Below, one piece after another: positions 44,000-52,444 of a stretch of DNA of 64,000 nucleotides. The stretch covers positions 558,001 through 622,000 of the forward strand of contig NZ_CP119766.1 in the NCBI RefSeq assembly GCF_030378165.1. Direction: 5' to 3'. How positions within the stretch are numbered: the first letter of the stretch is position 1; every line of letters begins with the position of its first letter. The position numbers were made by a program, and so were the translations under genes. The stretch comes from Flavobacterium panacagri (GTDB taxonomy: Bacteria > Bacteroidota > Bacteroidia > Flavobacteriales > Flavobacteriaceae). The notes beneath the pieces were generated by a model. That model was not told the DNA's origin and did not search any database. It saw only the letters and a list, made by a program, of their open reading frames with translations.

Positions 44000-45085
44000 T
44001 TACGATTTTTTAACGTCTGCTTTTGGGTTTTTAAATGCTTTTTCGAGCGTAAAAGAGAATTCTGAACCAATTCCGAACTCACTTTCTACATAAACTTTCT
44101 CTTTATGCGCTTCAATAATATGCTTTACAATCGCCAAACCTAAACCAGAACCTCCTTCAGAACGCGTTCCGCTTTTGTCAACGCGATAGAAACGTTCAAA
44201 AAGTCTTGGAATGTTTTGTTTTTCAACTCCTTCTCCATTATCACTAATACGAATTAAGACTTTTTTCTTGGTTAAGTTGACAACGCCAACTTCTGTTAAA
44301 CCACCTTCTTTTCCATATTTAATAGAATTGACAATTAAGTTTTCAAGAACTTGCTGAATTCGGTCTTGATCTCCGCGAATAATTACAGATTGTACATTTT
44401 TGCTTTCAAAAGCTAATTTGATTTTCTTTTTATCGGCTTTCATTTCCAATAAGTCAAAAACATTCTGAATCAGCTCAACGATATCAAAATCAGTCATATT
44501 TAAATCTAAATCACCAGATTCTAATTTGGTAATCATATCCAAATCTTCTACTATATAGATCAAACGCTCTACTCCTTTTTCGGCTCGTTTTAAATATTTT
44601 TTTCTGATGTTTTTATCGTCCATTGCTCCATCCAACAAAGTGGAGACATAACCCTGAACGGTAAATAAAGGTGTTTTCAATTCGTGCGAAACGTTTCCTA
44701 AAAACTCTCTTCTGTATTGTTCACGAATTTCTAACATTTCGATTTCCAGCTTTTTATCGGTTGCAAACTTTTTCACTTCTCGAGAAAGCGTTTCCATATC
44801 CGTATTTATTGGCTGATTGATCAAAGTGGTAGATTCTAATAACGAAACTTCATCATAGATTTTCTTCACTCTTCTATAAATGAATCGTTCTACACGATAT
44901 TGCAAAACCAAAAAAGAGAAAATATAGATGACAATAATGAAAATTATTCCAAACGCAATCTGATGTTTTAATTGGTTTTTATAAAATAAAGACATTAACA
45001 TCAGTACAAAAGCAGTAGTAAAGAGACTGATATACAATGCCGATTTTATAGCAAACTTGTATGTTTTTTTAAAATTAATTTTCAT
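44000..45085 (-). CDS. Sensor histidine kinase, PhoR-like
   Basis: 361 residues. Two N-terminal membrane helices (SALYISLFTTAFVLMLMSLF; IAFGIIFIIVIYIFSFLVLQ) with almost no periplasmic loop, then a linker, HisKA with EFLGNVSHELKTPLFTV, and HATPase with NLIVNSIKYGKEGG, ISDNGEGV, LFERFYRVDKS and GGSGLGLAIV. The lack of a periplasmic sensor domain is usual for PhoR kinases, which read phosphate through other proteins. Downstream of its response regulator, but a terminator separates the two. Confidence 0.88.
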   Translation of the reverse strand: MKINFKKTYKFAIKSALYISLFTTAFVLMLMSLFYKNQLKHQIAFGIIFIIVIYIFSFLVLQYRVERFIYRRVKKIYDEVSLLESTTLINQPINTDMETLSREVKKFATDKKLEIEMLEIREQYRREFLGNVSHELKTPLFTVQGYVSTLLDGAMDDKNIRKKYLKRAEKGVERLIYIVEDLDMITKLESGDLDLNMTDFDIVELIQNVFDLLEMKADKKKIKLAFESKNVQSVIIRGDQDRIQQVLENLIVNSIKYGKEGGLTEVGVVNLTKKKVLIRISDNGEGVEKQNIPRLFERFYRVDKSGTRSEGGSGLGLAIVKHIIEAHKEKVYVESEFGIGSEFSFTLEKAFKNPKADVKKS

Positions 45086-45133
45086 TGAAATTATTAATCA
45101 TTAAGAGATTAAAAGAAATTAAGCATAACTCAA

Positions 45134-45184
45134 AAACCATATAAAAAACTGAAGTCGATTTAACTTCGGTTTCTTATATGGTTT
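45134..45184 (-). terminator. Terminator between response regulator and kinase
   Basis: Arms AAACTGAAGT (45146-45155) and ACTTCGGTTT (45163-45172) pair with one wobble, and flanking CCATAT/ATATGG pairs extend the stem. The minus strand reads T-rich after it. It would lower kinase transcription relative to the regulator. Confidence 0.75.
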
Positions 45185-45248
45185 AAATGTATTGAATATT
45201 TTTAAAAGAATTTGAATGGATTTAAATCTTAACCAAAATTCCAAAAGT

Positions 45249-45280
45249 CTTAGCAACTTAGTAACTCAGAATCTTAGCAA
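45249..45280. repeat. Four-unit 8-bp CTNAG array, copy 4
   Basis: Octamers CTTAGCAA, CTTAGTAA, CTCAGAAT, CTTAGCAA. It lies just past the stop of the response regulator. Confidence 0.75.
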
Positions 45281-45289
45281 CTTTAAAAT

Positions 45290-45973
45290 TTAAACCTCAA
45301 ATTTATAACCAACACCTTTTATGGTTTTAAAAAGGTCTTCGCCTATTTTTTCGCGCAGTTTTCTAATGTGAACATCGATTGTTCTTCCTCCAACTACTAC
45401 TTCATTACCCCAAACTTTATCCAGAATTTCATCTCTTTTAAAAACTTTTCCTGGTTTTGAAGCCAATAGATAAAATAATTCGAATTCTTTTCTTGGCAAA
45501 GCAATTTCTACATTGCCTTTTATGATTTTGTATTCTTCACGGTTAATCTCGATTCCGCCTACATTTAATGTATCTGTAACGACTTCTTGTTCTTTTAACC
45601 TTCTTAACAACGCCTTTACTTTAGAAACCAACAATTTTGGCTTAATAGGCTTTGTAATATAGTCATCAGCACCAGCATCAAAACCAGCCACTTGAGAGTA
45701 ATCTTCACTTCTTGCCGTAAGGAATGTTATGATAACATTATTTAGTTCAGGAATTTTTCTGATGTGCTCGCATGCCTCCATTCCGTCCATTTCTGCCATC
45801 ATCACGTCCATAATAATTAATTCCGGCAATTCTTTCTGAGCTTTAGCTATAGCATCTTTTCCATTAGAAGCAGTAACAATTTGATAGCCTTCCTGAGCAA
45901 GGTTATAGCCAACGATTTCTAAGATATCTGGTTCGTCGTCAACTAATAAAATCTTAGTTTGTGTTTTTTTCAT
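45290..45973 (-). CDS. OmpR-family response regulator, PhoB-like
   Basis: 227 residues from the ATG at 45973 (MKKTQTKILLVDDEPD); the frame can be read from a TTG at 45982 but adds only two residues. Receiver domain: acidic pocket DDEPD, phospho-Asp in LIIMDVMMAEMDG, Thr in TFLTARSED, Lys in DDYITKPIKP. C-terminal winged helix: KEFELFYLLASKPGKVFKRDEILDKVWG and RTIDVHIRKLREKIG. Members of this type bind tandem direct repeats of about 11 bp, which is what the three nearby arrays are. Divergent from the TonB receptor gene. Confidence 0.92.
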   Translation of the reverse strand: MKKTQTKILLVDDEPDILEIVGYNLAQEGYQIVTASNGKDAIAKAQKELPELIIMDVMMAEMDGMEACEHIRKIPELNNVIITFLTARSEDYSQVAGFDAGADDYITKPIKPKLLVSKVKALLRRLKEQEVVTDTLNVGGIEINREEYKIIKGNVEIALPRKEFELFYLLASKPGKVFKRDEILDKVWGNEVVVGGRTIDVHIRKLREKIGEDLFKTIKGVGYKFEV

Positions 45974-46098
45974 AAATAGCAAAAATTGAGATTTTTACAT
46001 CAAATCTTTTTAATTATTTATCCGATGTTTTTTATTTCACGGGGTAAATATACTAACAAAAGAACCTTTAAAAATTGGTGTTAACGGTAATTTAATCT

Positions 46099-46160
46099 GG
46101 TAACAATTTGATAATCTTAAGCACACAAAAACATAACAAGTTGGTAACATCGACTTCACG
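46099..46160 (+). promoter_or_regulatory. Pho-box-like array at the TonB receptor promoter
   Basis: TAAC-type cores begin at 46101 (TAAC), 46112 (TAAT), 46134 (TAAC) and 46145 (TAAC); 46123 is degenerate and 46156 reads TCAC. All are on one 11-bp grid. The TTTG of TTTCTTTGC begins at 46174, 29 nt after the core at 46145. The array also lies 125-175 nt upstream of the divergent regulator gene, so it might control that too. Confidence 0.82.
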
Positions 46161-46207
46161 GTGTGGTTCTTTCTTTGCACCAAAATAAATTAACACAACA
46201 CTGAACA

Positions 46208-48958
46208 ATGAAATTCAATTTAAGATTTCTATTTATCGCATTATTTATCTGCACGATTTCAATCGCGCAAAACAAAGGTACGATTTCTGGAGTTCTAACC
46301 GACAAGGATATGAACAATGATCCGTTACCATTTGCTAATGTTTTAATTAAAGGTATAAATATTAGCGTAAATACCGACGTTGACGGAAAATATTCTTTGA
46401 GCGTAAATCCAGGAAATTATACTCTTGTATTTAGCTTTTTAGGATATGAATCTGTAGAAACTCCAGTTGCTATTAAAGGAAGCGAAACTGTAGTGGTTAA
46501 CCAGGCTCTTTCTTCTGGAAGTTATACACTTAAAGATGTCGTGGTACAAGCGGCAGCTGTAAGTAAACAAAAAGAAACAGCTCTTTTACTAGAACAAAAA
46601 AATGCAGTTGACATCAAACAATCTATTGGTGCGCAGGAACTTTCTAGAAAAGGTGTGGGAGACGTAGCTGCTGCTGTTGTAAAAACATCAGGAGTTTCTA
46701 AACAAGAAGGAAGTAACAATATTTATGTGAGAGGTTTAGGAGACCGTTACAATACTACTTCGATGAATGGATTACCAATTCCATCAAATGATCCACAGAA
46801 AAAAAACATTGCTCTTGATCTTTTTTCAACTGATATTGTAGAATACATTTCAATTGACAAATCGTATGGTGCAAAAATGTATGGTGATTTTGGTGGCGGA
46901 AACGTAGATATTGTTTCTAAAGATTATCGCGGAAAAGGAATGTTTGAAATTTCTTTAGGATCTAAAATTAACACAAACGCAGTACAAAATTCAAGTGACT
47001 TTTTACTACAGCAAGGACCTACGAAAACTGGTTTTGTTTCATACGGAGTTCCCAACAACCCTTTAACTAGTTATAGTTTCCAAAACAGCTTAAATCCTAA
47101 AAAAGAATCTCCATTTGGAGGAAACTTTAACCTTAAAGCAGGTAAAACTTTCAACATTGGCGAAGAAGGAAAACTAAGCCTTTTTGCTACTGCGGGATTT
47201 GGAAATGGTTACGAATTTAGAGAAGGACTAACTCAAAGTGTAAATGCTCAGGGTGCTTCATTAAAATCTTTCCAACAAGAAAAGTTTACTTACAACACCA
47301 ATACTACTGGAATGTTCAACGCTAACTATCGCTTGAACAAAAACCATAAAATCGGATATAACTTTTTGTTCGTAAATACATCAGAACAAACTAGAGATAC
47401 TTATTATGGATCTGATCGTGATTTCGATAATTCAGATGCTGATCTTTATGTTCAAAGAGGTACGTTTACACAAAATACACTTTATATCAACCAGCTTTTA
47501 GGAAGTGATAAAATAACAGATAAAATTGATTTGGACTGGGGTCTTTCATACAATACTGTAAAAGGTAATATGCCTGACAGAACTCAGAACAAAATGTTCC
47601 ATAATCCAACAACTGATGTTTACACGTTAGCTCAAAGAACGACTACTGACAACCAAAGATATTTCCAAGATCTTACAGAAGATGAAGCTGCTGCTAATCT
47701 TGCTTTTACTTACAAACTAGGAGATAAAGAAAGTGGTGAATCTAGAGGGAAAATCACAGCTGGTTACAACGGTAGATTTAAAAAACGTGATTTTGAAGCG
47801 ATTCAATTTAACTTTAACATTAGCCAAACTGGACAAAGCACAAGTTTAGATCCAAATAACTTAGATGCATTCTTTAATCAGTCAAATTACGATAGTGGTT
47901 TATTCTCAATTGCATCTTATGCAGGAATGACTCCTCAAACTTACAATGGAAAACAAGATATACACGCAGGATTTGGTACTATAGAATACAAATTATCAGA
48001 CAAACTTAGTGGTGTTTTAGGTATTAGATATGAAAAAATCACCCAAACCGTTAACTGGAGAACACAGCTTGATGCCGCTGGAGGAACCAATACATTTGAC
48101 AGAAATGAATTTTTACCAAGTGCTATCTTAAAGTATGAACTAAACGAAAAACAGAATCTTCGTTTTGCCGCTAGTAAAACATACACTTTACCACAATTTA
48201 AAGAACGTGCCTTGTTTATCTATGAAGATGTAATGGAGTCTGTACTTGGTAATCCAAGTTTATATCCTTCACAAAACTACAATGTTGACCTTAAATGGGA
48301 AATGTTCCCAAAAAGCGACGAGTTATTCTCTGTTACTGCCTTTGGAAAATACATTTTAGACCCAATTAACCAAATTATTATCGCTTCTTCTGCAAATGAT
48401 ATTTCTTTTGTGAATATCGGAGATACTGGTTATGCATATGGAGTAGAGTTGGAAGCAAGAAAAAACATCTTTGAAATAGAAGGAGAATTCACAAACAAAT
48501 TATCTTTTGGATTTAATGCTTCTTTAATGAAAACGCATCAAGATATTGATAATGCTAAAATAAACGACGAAACAGAAGGAAGAATAAACATTAACACAAC
48601 GGATAAAACCTCAGGTTTTACAGGAGCTTCTGATTTGATTTTGAACGCAGATTTATCATATACTAAAAATTTCAGAAACGATTCTGGCATTATGGCAACG
48701 CTAGCTTACAATCATTATTCTGATAAACTTTATGCTCTTGGAAATGAAGGAAAAGGAAATTTAGTAGATAAGGCTATGGGATCTTTAGATCTTGTTTTCA
48801 AAACTAAATTAAACAAAAACTTTGGAATTGACTTTGGAGCAAGAAACTTGCTAAACCCAGAATTCAAAAGAGTTCAAGAAAATGCAGATGGAGACATTTT
48901 AGTATTCAATTACAAAAAAGGATTAACATTAGGATTAGGAATGAACTACCAATTCTAA
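46208..48958 (+). CDS. TonB-dependent outer-membrane receptor
   Basis: 916 residues. Signal peptide MKFNLRFLFIALFICTISIAQ, then a carboxypeptidase-regulatory-like domain (about 25-110, GTISGVLTDKD; FLGYESVETPV), a plug (about 130-240, with NIYVRGLGDRYNTTSMNGLPIP and FGGGNVDIVSKDYRG), and the barrel, ending LTLGLGMNYQF. Imports an unknown ligand across the outer membrane using TonB energy. No SusD partner follows; instead a surface lipoprotein gene lies 137 nt downstream with its own operator array. Given the arrays I infer import of a phosphorus compound or a role in phosphate starvation. Confidence 0.92.
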   Translation: MKFNLRFLFIALFICTISIAQNKGTISGVLTDKDMNNDPLPFANVLIKGINISVNTDVDGKYSLSVNPGNYTLVFSFLGYESVETPVAIKGSETVVVNQALSSGSYTLKDVVVQAAAVSKQKETALLLEQKNAVDIKQSIGAQELSRKGVGDVAAAVVKTSGVSKQEGSNNIYVRGLGDRYNTTSMNGLPIPSNDPQKKNIALDLFSTDIVEYISIDKSYGAKMYGDFGGGNVDIVSKDYRGKGMFEISLGSKINTNAVQNSSDFLLQQGPTKTGFVSYGVPNNPLTSYSFQNSLNPKKESPFGGNFNLKAGKTFNIGEEGKLSLFATAGFGNGYEFREGLTQSVNAQGASLKSFQQEKFTYNTNTTGMFNANYRLNKNHKIGYNFLFVNTSEQTRDTYYGSDRDFDNSDADLYVQRGTFTQNTLYINQLLGSDKITDKIDLDWGLSYNTVKGNMPDRTQNKMFHNPTTDVYTLAQRTTTDNQRYFQDLTEDEAAANLAFTYKLGDKESGESRGKITAGYNGRFKKRDFEAIQFNFNISQTGQSTSLDPNNLDAFFNQSNYDSGLFSIASYAGMTPQTYNGKQDIHAGFGTIEYKLSDKLSGVLGIRYEKITQTVNWRTQLDAAGGTNTFDRNEFLPSAILKYELNEKQNLRFAASKTYTLPQFKERALFIYEDVMESVLGNPSLYPSQNYNVDLKWEMFPKSDELFSVTAFGKYILDPINQIIIASSANDISFVNIGDTGYAYGVELEARKNIFEIEGEFTNKLSFGFNASLMKTHQDIDNAKINDETEGRININTTDKTSGFTGASDLILNADLSYTKNFRNDSGIMATLAYNHYSDKLYALGNEGKGNLVDKAMGSLDLVFKTKLNKNFGIDFGARNLLNPEFKRVQENADGDILVFNYKKGLTLGLGMNYQF

Positions 48959-48978
48959 TAACACAAAACAAATGCTGA

Positions 48979-49040
48979 GTTAGCAATTAGTTAACATTAC
49001 AGTAAAAAATACATAACAAACAGTTGACAACGGCTTAACG
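48979..49040 (+). promoter_or_regulatory. Pho-box-like array at the surface-lipoprotein promoter
   Basis: Six consecutive cores on a strict 11-bp grid: TAGC 48981, TAAC 48992, TAAA 49003, TAAC 49014, TGAC 49025, TAAC 49036. The TTTG of AATCTTTGC begins at 49065, 29 nt after the last core, the same spacing as at the receptor promoter. This is the clearest of the three arrays. Confidence 0.88.
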
Positions 49041-49095
49041 TTGATTAAAGCTTAAGTTCTAATCTTTGCATAAACACAAACTAATTAAAAAAGTA

Positions 49096-50292
49096 ATGAA
49101 AAAAACAATTTCAACAATTTTCGGTTTAGCGGCATTATCGCTTGCAACACTTACAACATCTTGCTCAAGCGATGACAACAAAAACGAAGGACCAAAATCT
49201 GATTTCGTAGTAGTAAGAGACAACTTACAGGGAGAAATCAACAGTGGTGAGGTAGTATTAGAATCTGGAACTTATAAACTAACAGGAAAATTAGTAGTTA
49301 AAAATACTGCAAAACTTACAATTAAACCTGGAGTTATCATTGAAGCAACTGCATTACCAGCAGACCAATTAGCTGCTGTAAGATATATTGCTGTTGCTCA
49401 AGGAGGATTAATCGACGTTCAAGGAACTGCATCTAATCCTGTTATTATGACTGCAGAAGTAAAAAAACCAGCTGCTTGGGGCGGTTTAGTACTTTGTGGA
49501 AAAGCTCCAATCAACAAAAACATTGGTTCAACAGCTACTGCAGAAGTTTCTGAGTTAGCATACGGAGGAACTGATGCTGCTGACAACTCTGGATCAATCA
49601 AATATTTAAGAATTGAGTACCCAGGTTTCTCTTACAGTGCTGATAAAGAATTTAATGGTCTTTCTTTCTTTGGAGTTGGAAACAAAACTGTTGTAGATTA
49701 CGTACAAATTTTCGAAAGTTCAGATGACGGATTCGAATGGTTCGGTGGAACTGTAAATGCTAATCACTTAGTAGTTTCAAACAAAGACACTACTTCAGTT
49801 GGTGATGATTTATTTGACTGGACTGAAGGATGGATTGGAAATGGTGAAAACTGGTATGGAATCAGAACTAACGCTGGTAACAGAGGTATCGAAGCTGACA
49901 ACAACTCTAACAATCACAAAGCTACTCCAATCTCTTTCCCAAATCTTAAAAACATTACTTTAATCGGTACAACAGCTTCAAATGGAGAATCTCAAGGTCT
50001 AAAACTAAGAGTTGGTACTAAAGGTAAATTGGACAATGTTGTATTAAAAGGATGGGCAACTGGTTTTGATATTCAACACGACGAAAGTATTTCATACGTT
50101 GGAACTGATTTATTAGCTACTAACGTTAAATTCGAAGATGTAGGTGTTAAAGCTAAAGGTACTGCTACAGTTCCTGTAACAGGAGTAACTCCAGATGTTT
50201 CTAAAGTTTTCACAGAATCTACAACTGCAACTGGAGCAGGAAACGGATCAGGAGTTCCAACTTGGACTGCTGGATGGACAAAAGGTCTATAA
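49096..50292 (+). CDS. Surface lipoprotein with a beta-helix-like fold, phosphate-locus member
   Basis: 398 residues from the ATG at 49096 (MKKTISTIFGLAALSLATL). The frame can be read from a TTG at 49066, but that codon lies inside the promoter's -7 element. Lipobox LTTSC then an acidic/Ser tract (SSDDNKNEGPKSD), as in lipoproteins exported to the Bacteroidota cell surface. The rest is rich in short beta turns suggestive of a right-handed beta helix (LVVKNTAKLTIKPGVIIEA; IDVQGTASNPVIM; SIKYLRIEYPGFSY). Function unknown; probably works with the upstream TonB receptor. Strong terminator follows. Confidence 0.8.
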   Translation: MKKTISTIFGLAALSLATLTTSCSSDDNKNEGPKSDFVVVRDNLQGEINSGEVVLESGTYKLTGKLVVKNTAKLTIKPGVIIEATALPADQLAAVRYIAVAQGGLIDVQGTASNPVIMTAEVKKPAAWGGLVLCGKAPINKNIGSTATAEVSELAYGGTDAADNSGSIKYLRIEYPGFSYSADKEFNGLSFFGVGNKTVVDYVQIFESSDDGFEWFGGTVNANHLVVSNKDTTSVGDDLFDWTEGWIGNGENWYGIRTNAGNRGIEADNNSNNHKATPISFPNLKNITLIGTTASNGESQGLKLRVGTKGKLDNVVLKGWATGFDIQHDESISYVGTDLLATNVKFEDVGVKAKGTATVPVTGVTPDVSKVFTESTTATGAGNGSGVPTWTAGWTKGL

Positions 50293-50315
50293 TCTCGTAA
50301 GAAAAAATAATATTC

Positions 50316-50348
50316 AAAAAACACTCTAATTTTATTAGGGTGTTTTTT
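50316..50348 (+). terminator. Terminator of the surface-lipoprotein gene
   Basis: Arms AAAAAACACTCTAAT (50316-50330) and ATTAGGGTGTTTTTT (50334-50348), one wobble, followed by more T. Confidence 0.88.
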
Positions 50349-50491
50349 TTTGCTCTATACGTTTTGCCTTATAAGAACGCCCTAATAACTTATTATACAA
50401 AATGTTAAAAACAACTTAAATTTCAGGATATTTTTTTTTGGCGTGCTTTTTGTAATTTTTTTTGTATATTTACGATATCCAAATACACGCG

Positions 50492-50830
50492 ATGGCAAAA
50501 AACTACTTTTATATTACTTTCTTATTGGCATTTTTCTTTACTGTAAGCGTTTCAGCGCAAGACAGCAAGCAATTACCAAAACCTCAGGAATCTACTTCTA
50601 TTGAGGGTCTCAGCTTGTATCCTAATCCTGTAACAAATGGAAAAGTCTATATATCTTCTAAGAACGACCTAGAGAAGGAAGTTATTGTGTTTGATATTCT
50701 AGGAAAAAAAGTACTTCAGGCTCATCTGGTATCCAAAGAACTAAATGTTTCAGAATTACCTCCAGGTGTTTACATCATAAAAATTAGCGAACAAAACGCA
50801 TCGACAACTCGAAAACTCATTATACGATAA
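50492..50830 (+). CDS. Minimal T9SS type A sorting-signal protein
   Basis: 112 residues from the ATG at 50492 (MAKNYFYITFLLAFFFTVSV); the frame opens at 50462 but the signal peptide begins here. Order: signal peptide to about SAQ, linker of about 20 residues (DSKQLPKPQESTS), then a complete type A C-terminal sorting domain: LSLYPNPVTNGKVYISS, VIVFDILGKKVL, LNVSELPPGVYIIKI, TTRKLIIR. There is no cargo domain at all. The signal would send it through the type IX secretion system. Such a stand-alone sorting domain is odd; it could be a remnant, a decoy, or a small secreted peptide. Confidence 0.85.
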   Translation: MAKNYFYITFLLAFFFTVSVSAQDSKQLPKPQESTSIEGLSLYPNPVTNGKVYISSKNDLEKEVIVFDILGKKVLQAHLVSKELNVSELPPGVYIIKISEQNASTTRKLIIR

Positions 50831-50860
50831 AAACTCCTTCTTTGGAGCTTTTTTAGTTTA

Positions 50861-50932
50861 CAGTCTCAGTGACGGTTTTCAGTTTACATACTTTGCTGAA
50901 AACTGCCACTGAAAACTGCGACCGAACACTAA
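50861..50932. repeat. CAGT-type inverted repeat
   Basis: AGTGACGGTTTTCAG (50868-50882) and CTGAAAACTGCCACT (about 50896-50910) form inverted arms; a further AAAACTGCGACCGAACACT follows. Wording resembles the 31-bp arms at 32515-32717. It makes the next reading frame look longer than the gene is. Confidence 0.6.
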
Positions 50933-50958
50933 ATATAATATCTTTGCAAAAAAAAGTT

Positions 50959-51939
50959 TTGATTACAGCCAACGATATCTTTACCATTTCGAGTCAGAAA
51001 CAATTTGAAAAAATAGCACTAAAGGTGTTTCGTTTTCAGCACGAAAACAACAAAGTGTATCGTGATTTTTGTGATTTTCTAAAAGTGAATCCGCAGCAGG
51101 TAAAATCATTACAGCAAATTCCTTTTTTACCCATCCAATTTTTCAAAAGCCATGATGTAGTTTCGAATAACGATCCTGCACAAGTTACTTTTACCAGCAG
51201 CGGTACAACCGGAATGATTACAAGTCGACATTTAGTGACCGATGTTTCCCTATATGAGGAAAGTTACCGCAAAGGATTTTCGGAGTTTTATGGCAATATA
51301 GAAGATTATGTTGTTTTAGCGCTTTTACCCTCATATTTAGAGCGTGAAGGCTCTTCGTTAATCTATATGGTAGAAGATCTAATAAACCTCTCGAATCAGC
51401 CTGAAAGCGGGTTTTATCTGCACAATCACGATGACTTAATTAAAAAGTTAACAGAATTGGATGAAGCAGGCCAAAACGTAATCTTAATTGGCGTTACTTA
51501 TGCTTTATTAGATTTAATCGAAAAACACCAATTCAGTCTTCAGAATACCATCATCATGGAAACCGGAGGCATGAAAGGAAAACGTAAAGAAATGATTCGT
51601 GAAGAATTACACGAAATTTTATGTAAAGGTTTTGGAGTTTCATCCATTCATTCAGAATATGGAATGACTGAGCTTTTAGCACAGGCGTATTCTTTAGGTG
51701 ATGGCATTTTCGAATGTCCCTCGTGGATGAATATTCTAGTACGGGATCCAGAAGATGCACTGACTTACGTGAAAGACGGAAAAACCGGCGGAATCAATGT
51801 AATAGATTTGGCCAATATCAATTCTTGTTCTTTTATAGCAACCCAAGATTTAGGCAAAAAAAATCCCAACAACTCTTTTGAGGTATTGGGACGTTTTGAT
51901 AATTCTGATATTCGCGGTTGTAATTTGATGGTTTTATAA
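50959..51939 (+). CDS. LuxE-like acyl-protein synthetase family protein
   Basis: 326 residues from a TTG at 50959 (reading M-ITANDIFTISSQKQFEKIA). The frame continues upstream to a GTG at 50869, but that region is an intergenic repeat and TATCTTTG, a perfect -7 element, lies just ahead at about 50938-50945. Adenylate-forming fold: TFTSSGTTGMITSRHLV (phosphate loop), LALLPSYLEREGSSLIYMVED, EYGMTELLAQAYSLG, and RDPEDALTYVKDGKTGGINVIDLAN. LuxE-type proteins activate acyl groups as AMP esters; in Bacteroidota they may act in surface glycan or lipid modification. Substrate unknown; start moderately sure. Confidence 0.82.
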   Translation: MITANDIFTISSQKQFEKIALKVFRFQHENNKVYRDFCDFLKVNPQQVKSLQQIPFLPIQFFKSHDVVSNNDPAQVTFTSSGTTGMITSRHLVTDVSLYEESYRKGFSEFYGNIEDYVVLALLPSYLEREGSSLIYMVEDLINLSNQPESGFYLHNHDDLIKKLTELDEAGQNVILIGVTYALLDLIEKHQFSLQNTIIMETGGMKGKRKEMIREELHEILCKGFGVSSIHSEYGMTELLAQAYSLGDGIFECPSWMNILVRDPEDALTYVKDGKTGGINVIDLANINSCSFIATQDLGKKNPNNSFEVLGRFDNSDIRGCNLMVL

Positions 51940-51944
51940 AGAGG

Positions 51945-52289
51945 TTAATTTTCGTCAATTACACCAATACTGTCTATTCCTTCTTTTTTGGATAGTGCTT
52001 TTTCTTTTTCTCCTTTATTTTCCAAAAGCTTGTAAACACCATAACAGGCCAAACCTCCACAAAGCACAAAAAATATATTCCATCCCGGGTTAATAAAACT
52101 ATCGTCGGTTACATTATCGACGCCGCCGATTAAAACAGACAAAAGTCCGACGCCAAAACCCGAAACGAGTGTACCGCCATAATACGACGCTATTCCAATA
52201 CCAAAATAGCCCCATTTATTCTTATCATATTCAAGAGCTAGATTGGTAAAACTTTTCCAAATCCAATAAATAAATAAAATTCCAATCAT
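51945..52289 (-). CDS. Small integral membrane protein
   Basis: 114 residues with three likely helices: GILFIYWIWKSFTNLALEY, FGIGIASYYGGTLVSGFGVGLLSVLIGG and NIFFVLCGGLACYGVYKLL, then a charged tail. The Gly/Ala-rich middle is common in DUF-type membrane proteins of Bacteroidota. Convergent with the LuxE-like gene, 5 nt apart. Function unknown. Confidence 0.7.
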   Translation of the reverse strand: MIGILFIYWIWKSFTNLALEYDKNKWGYFGIGIASYYGGTLVSGFGVGLLSVLIGGVDNVTDDSFINPGWNIFFVLCGGLACYGVYKLLENKGEKEKALSKKEGIDSIGVIDEN

Positions 52290-52363
52290 AGTTATTAGGT
52301 TAGTTTATAGGGAATAAACTTAATAAAAAAAGATTTATATTTTCATTACCAATAAATTAAAAT

Positions 52364-52403
52364 AAAGAATCCCAATAACTAGAAAAAGTTATTGGAATTC
52401 TTT
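52364..52403 (-). terminator. Terminator of the toxin-antitoxin operon
   Basis: Arms AAAGAATCCCAATAACT (52364-52380) and AGTTATTGGAATTCTTT (52387-52403) match with one mismatch; T-rich on the minus strand; 41 nt past the toxin gene. Confidence 0.8.
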
Positions 52404-52444
52404 ATAATTATGCTATTTGTGATTGCAATTAGATGATTTTGTAG

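Noticed and set aside
49066..49095. TTG start for the phosphate-locus lipoprotein
   Set aside because: The TTG is part of the TCTTTGC -7 element; the signal peptide begins at the ATG at 49096.
50869..50958. GTG start of the LuxE-like gene
   Set aside because: The extension translates an intergenic inverted repeat, and a -7 element lies downstream of it.
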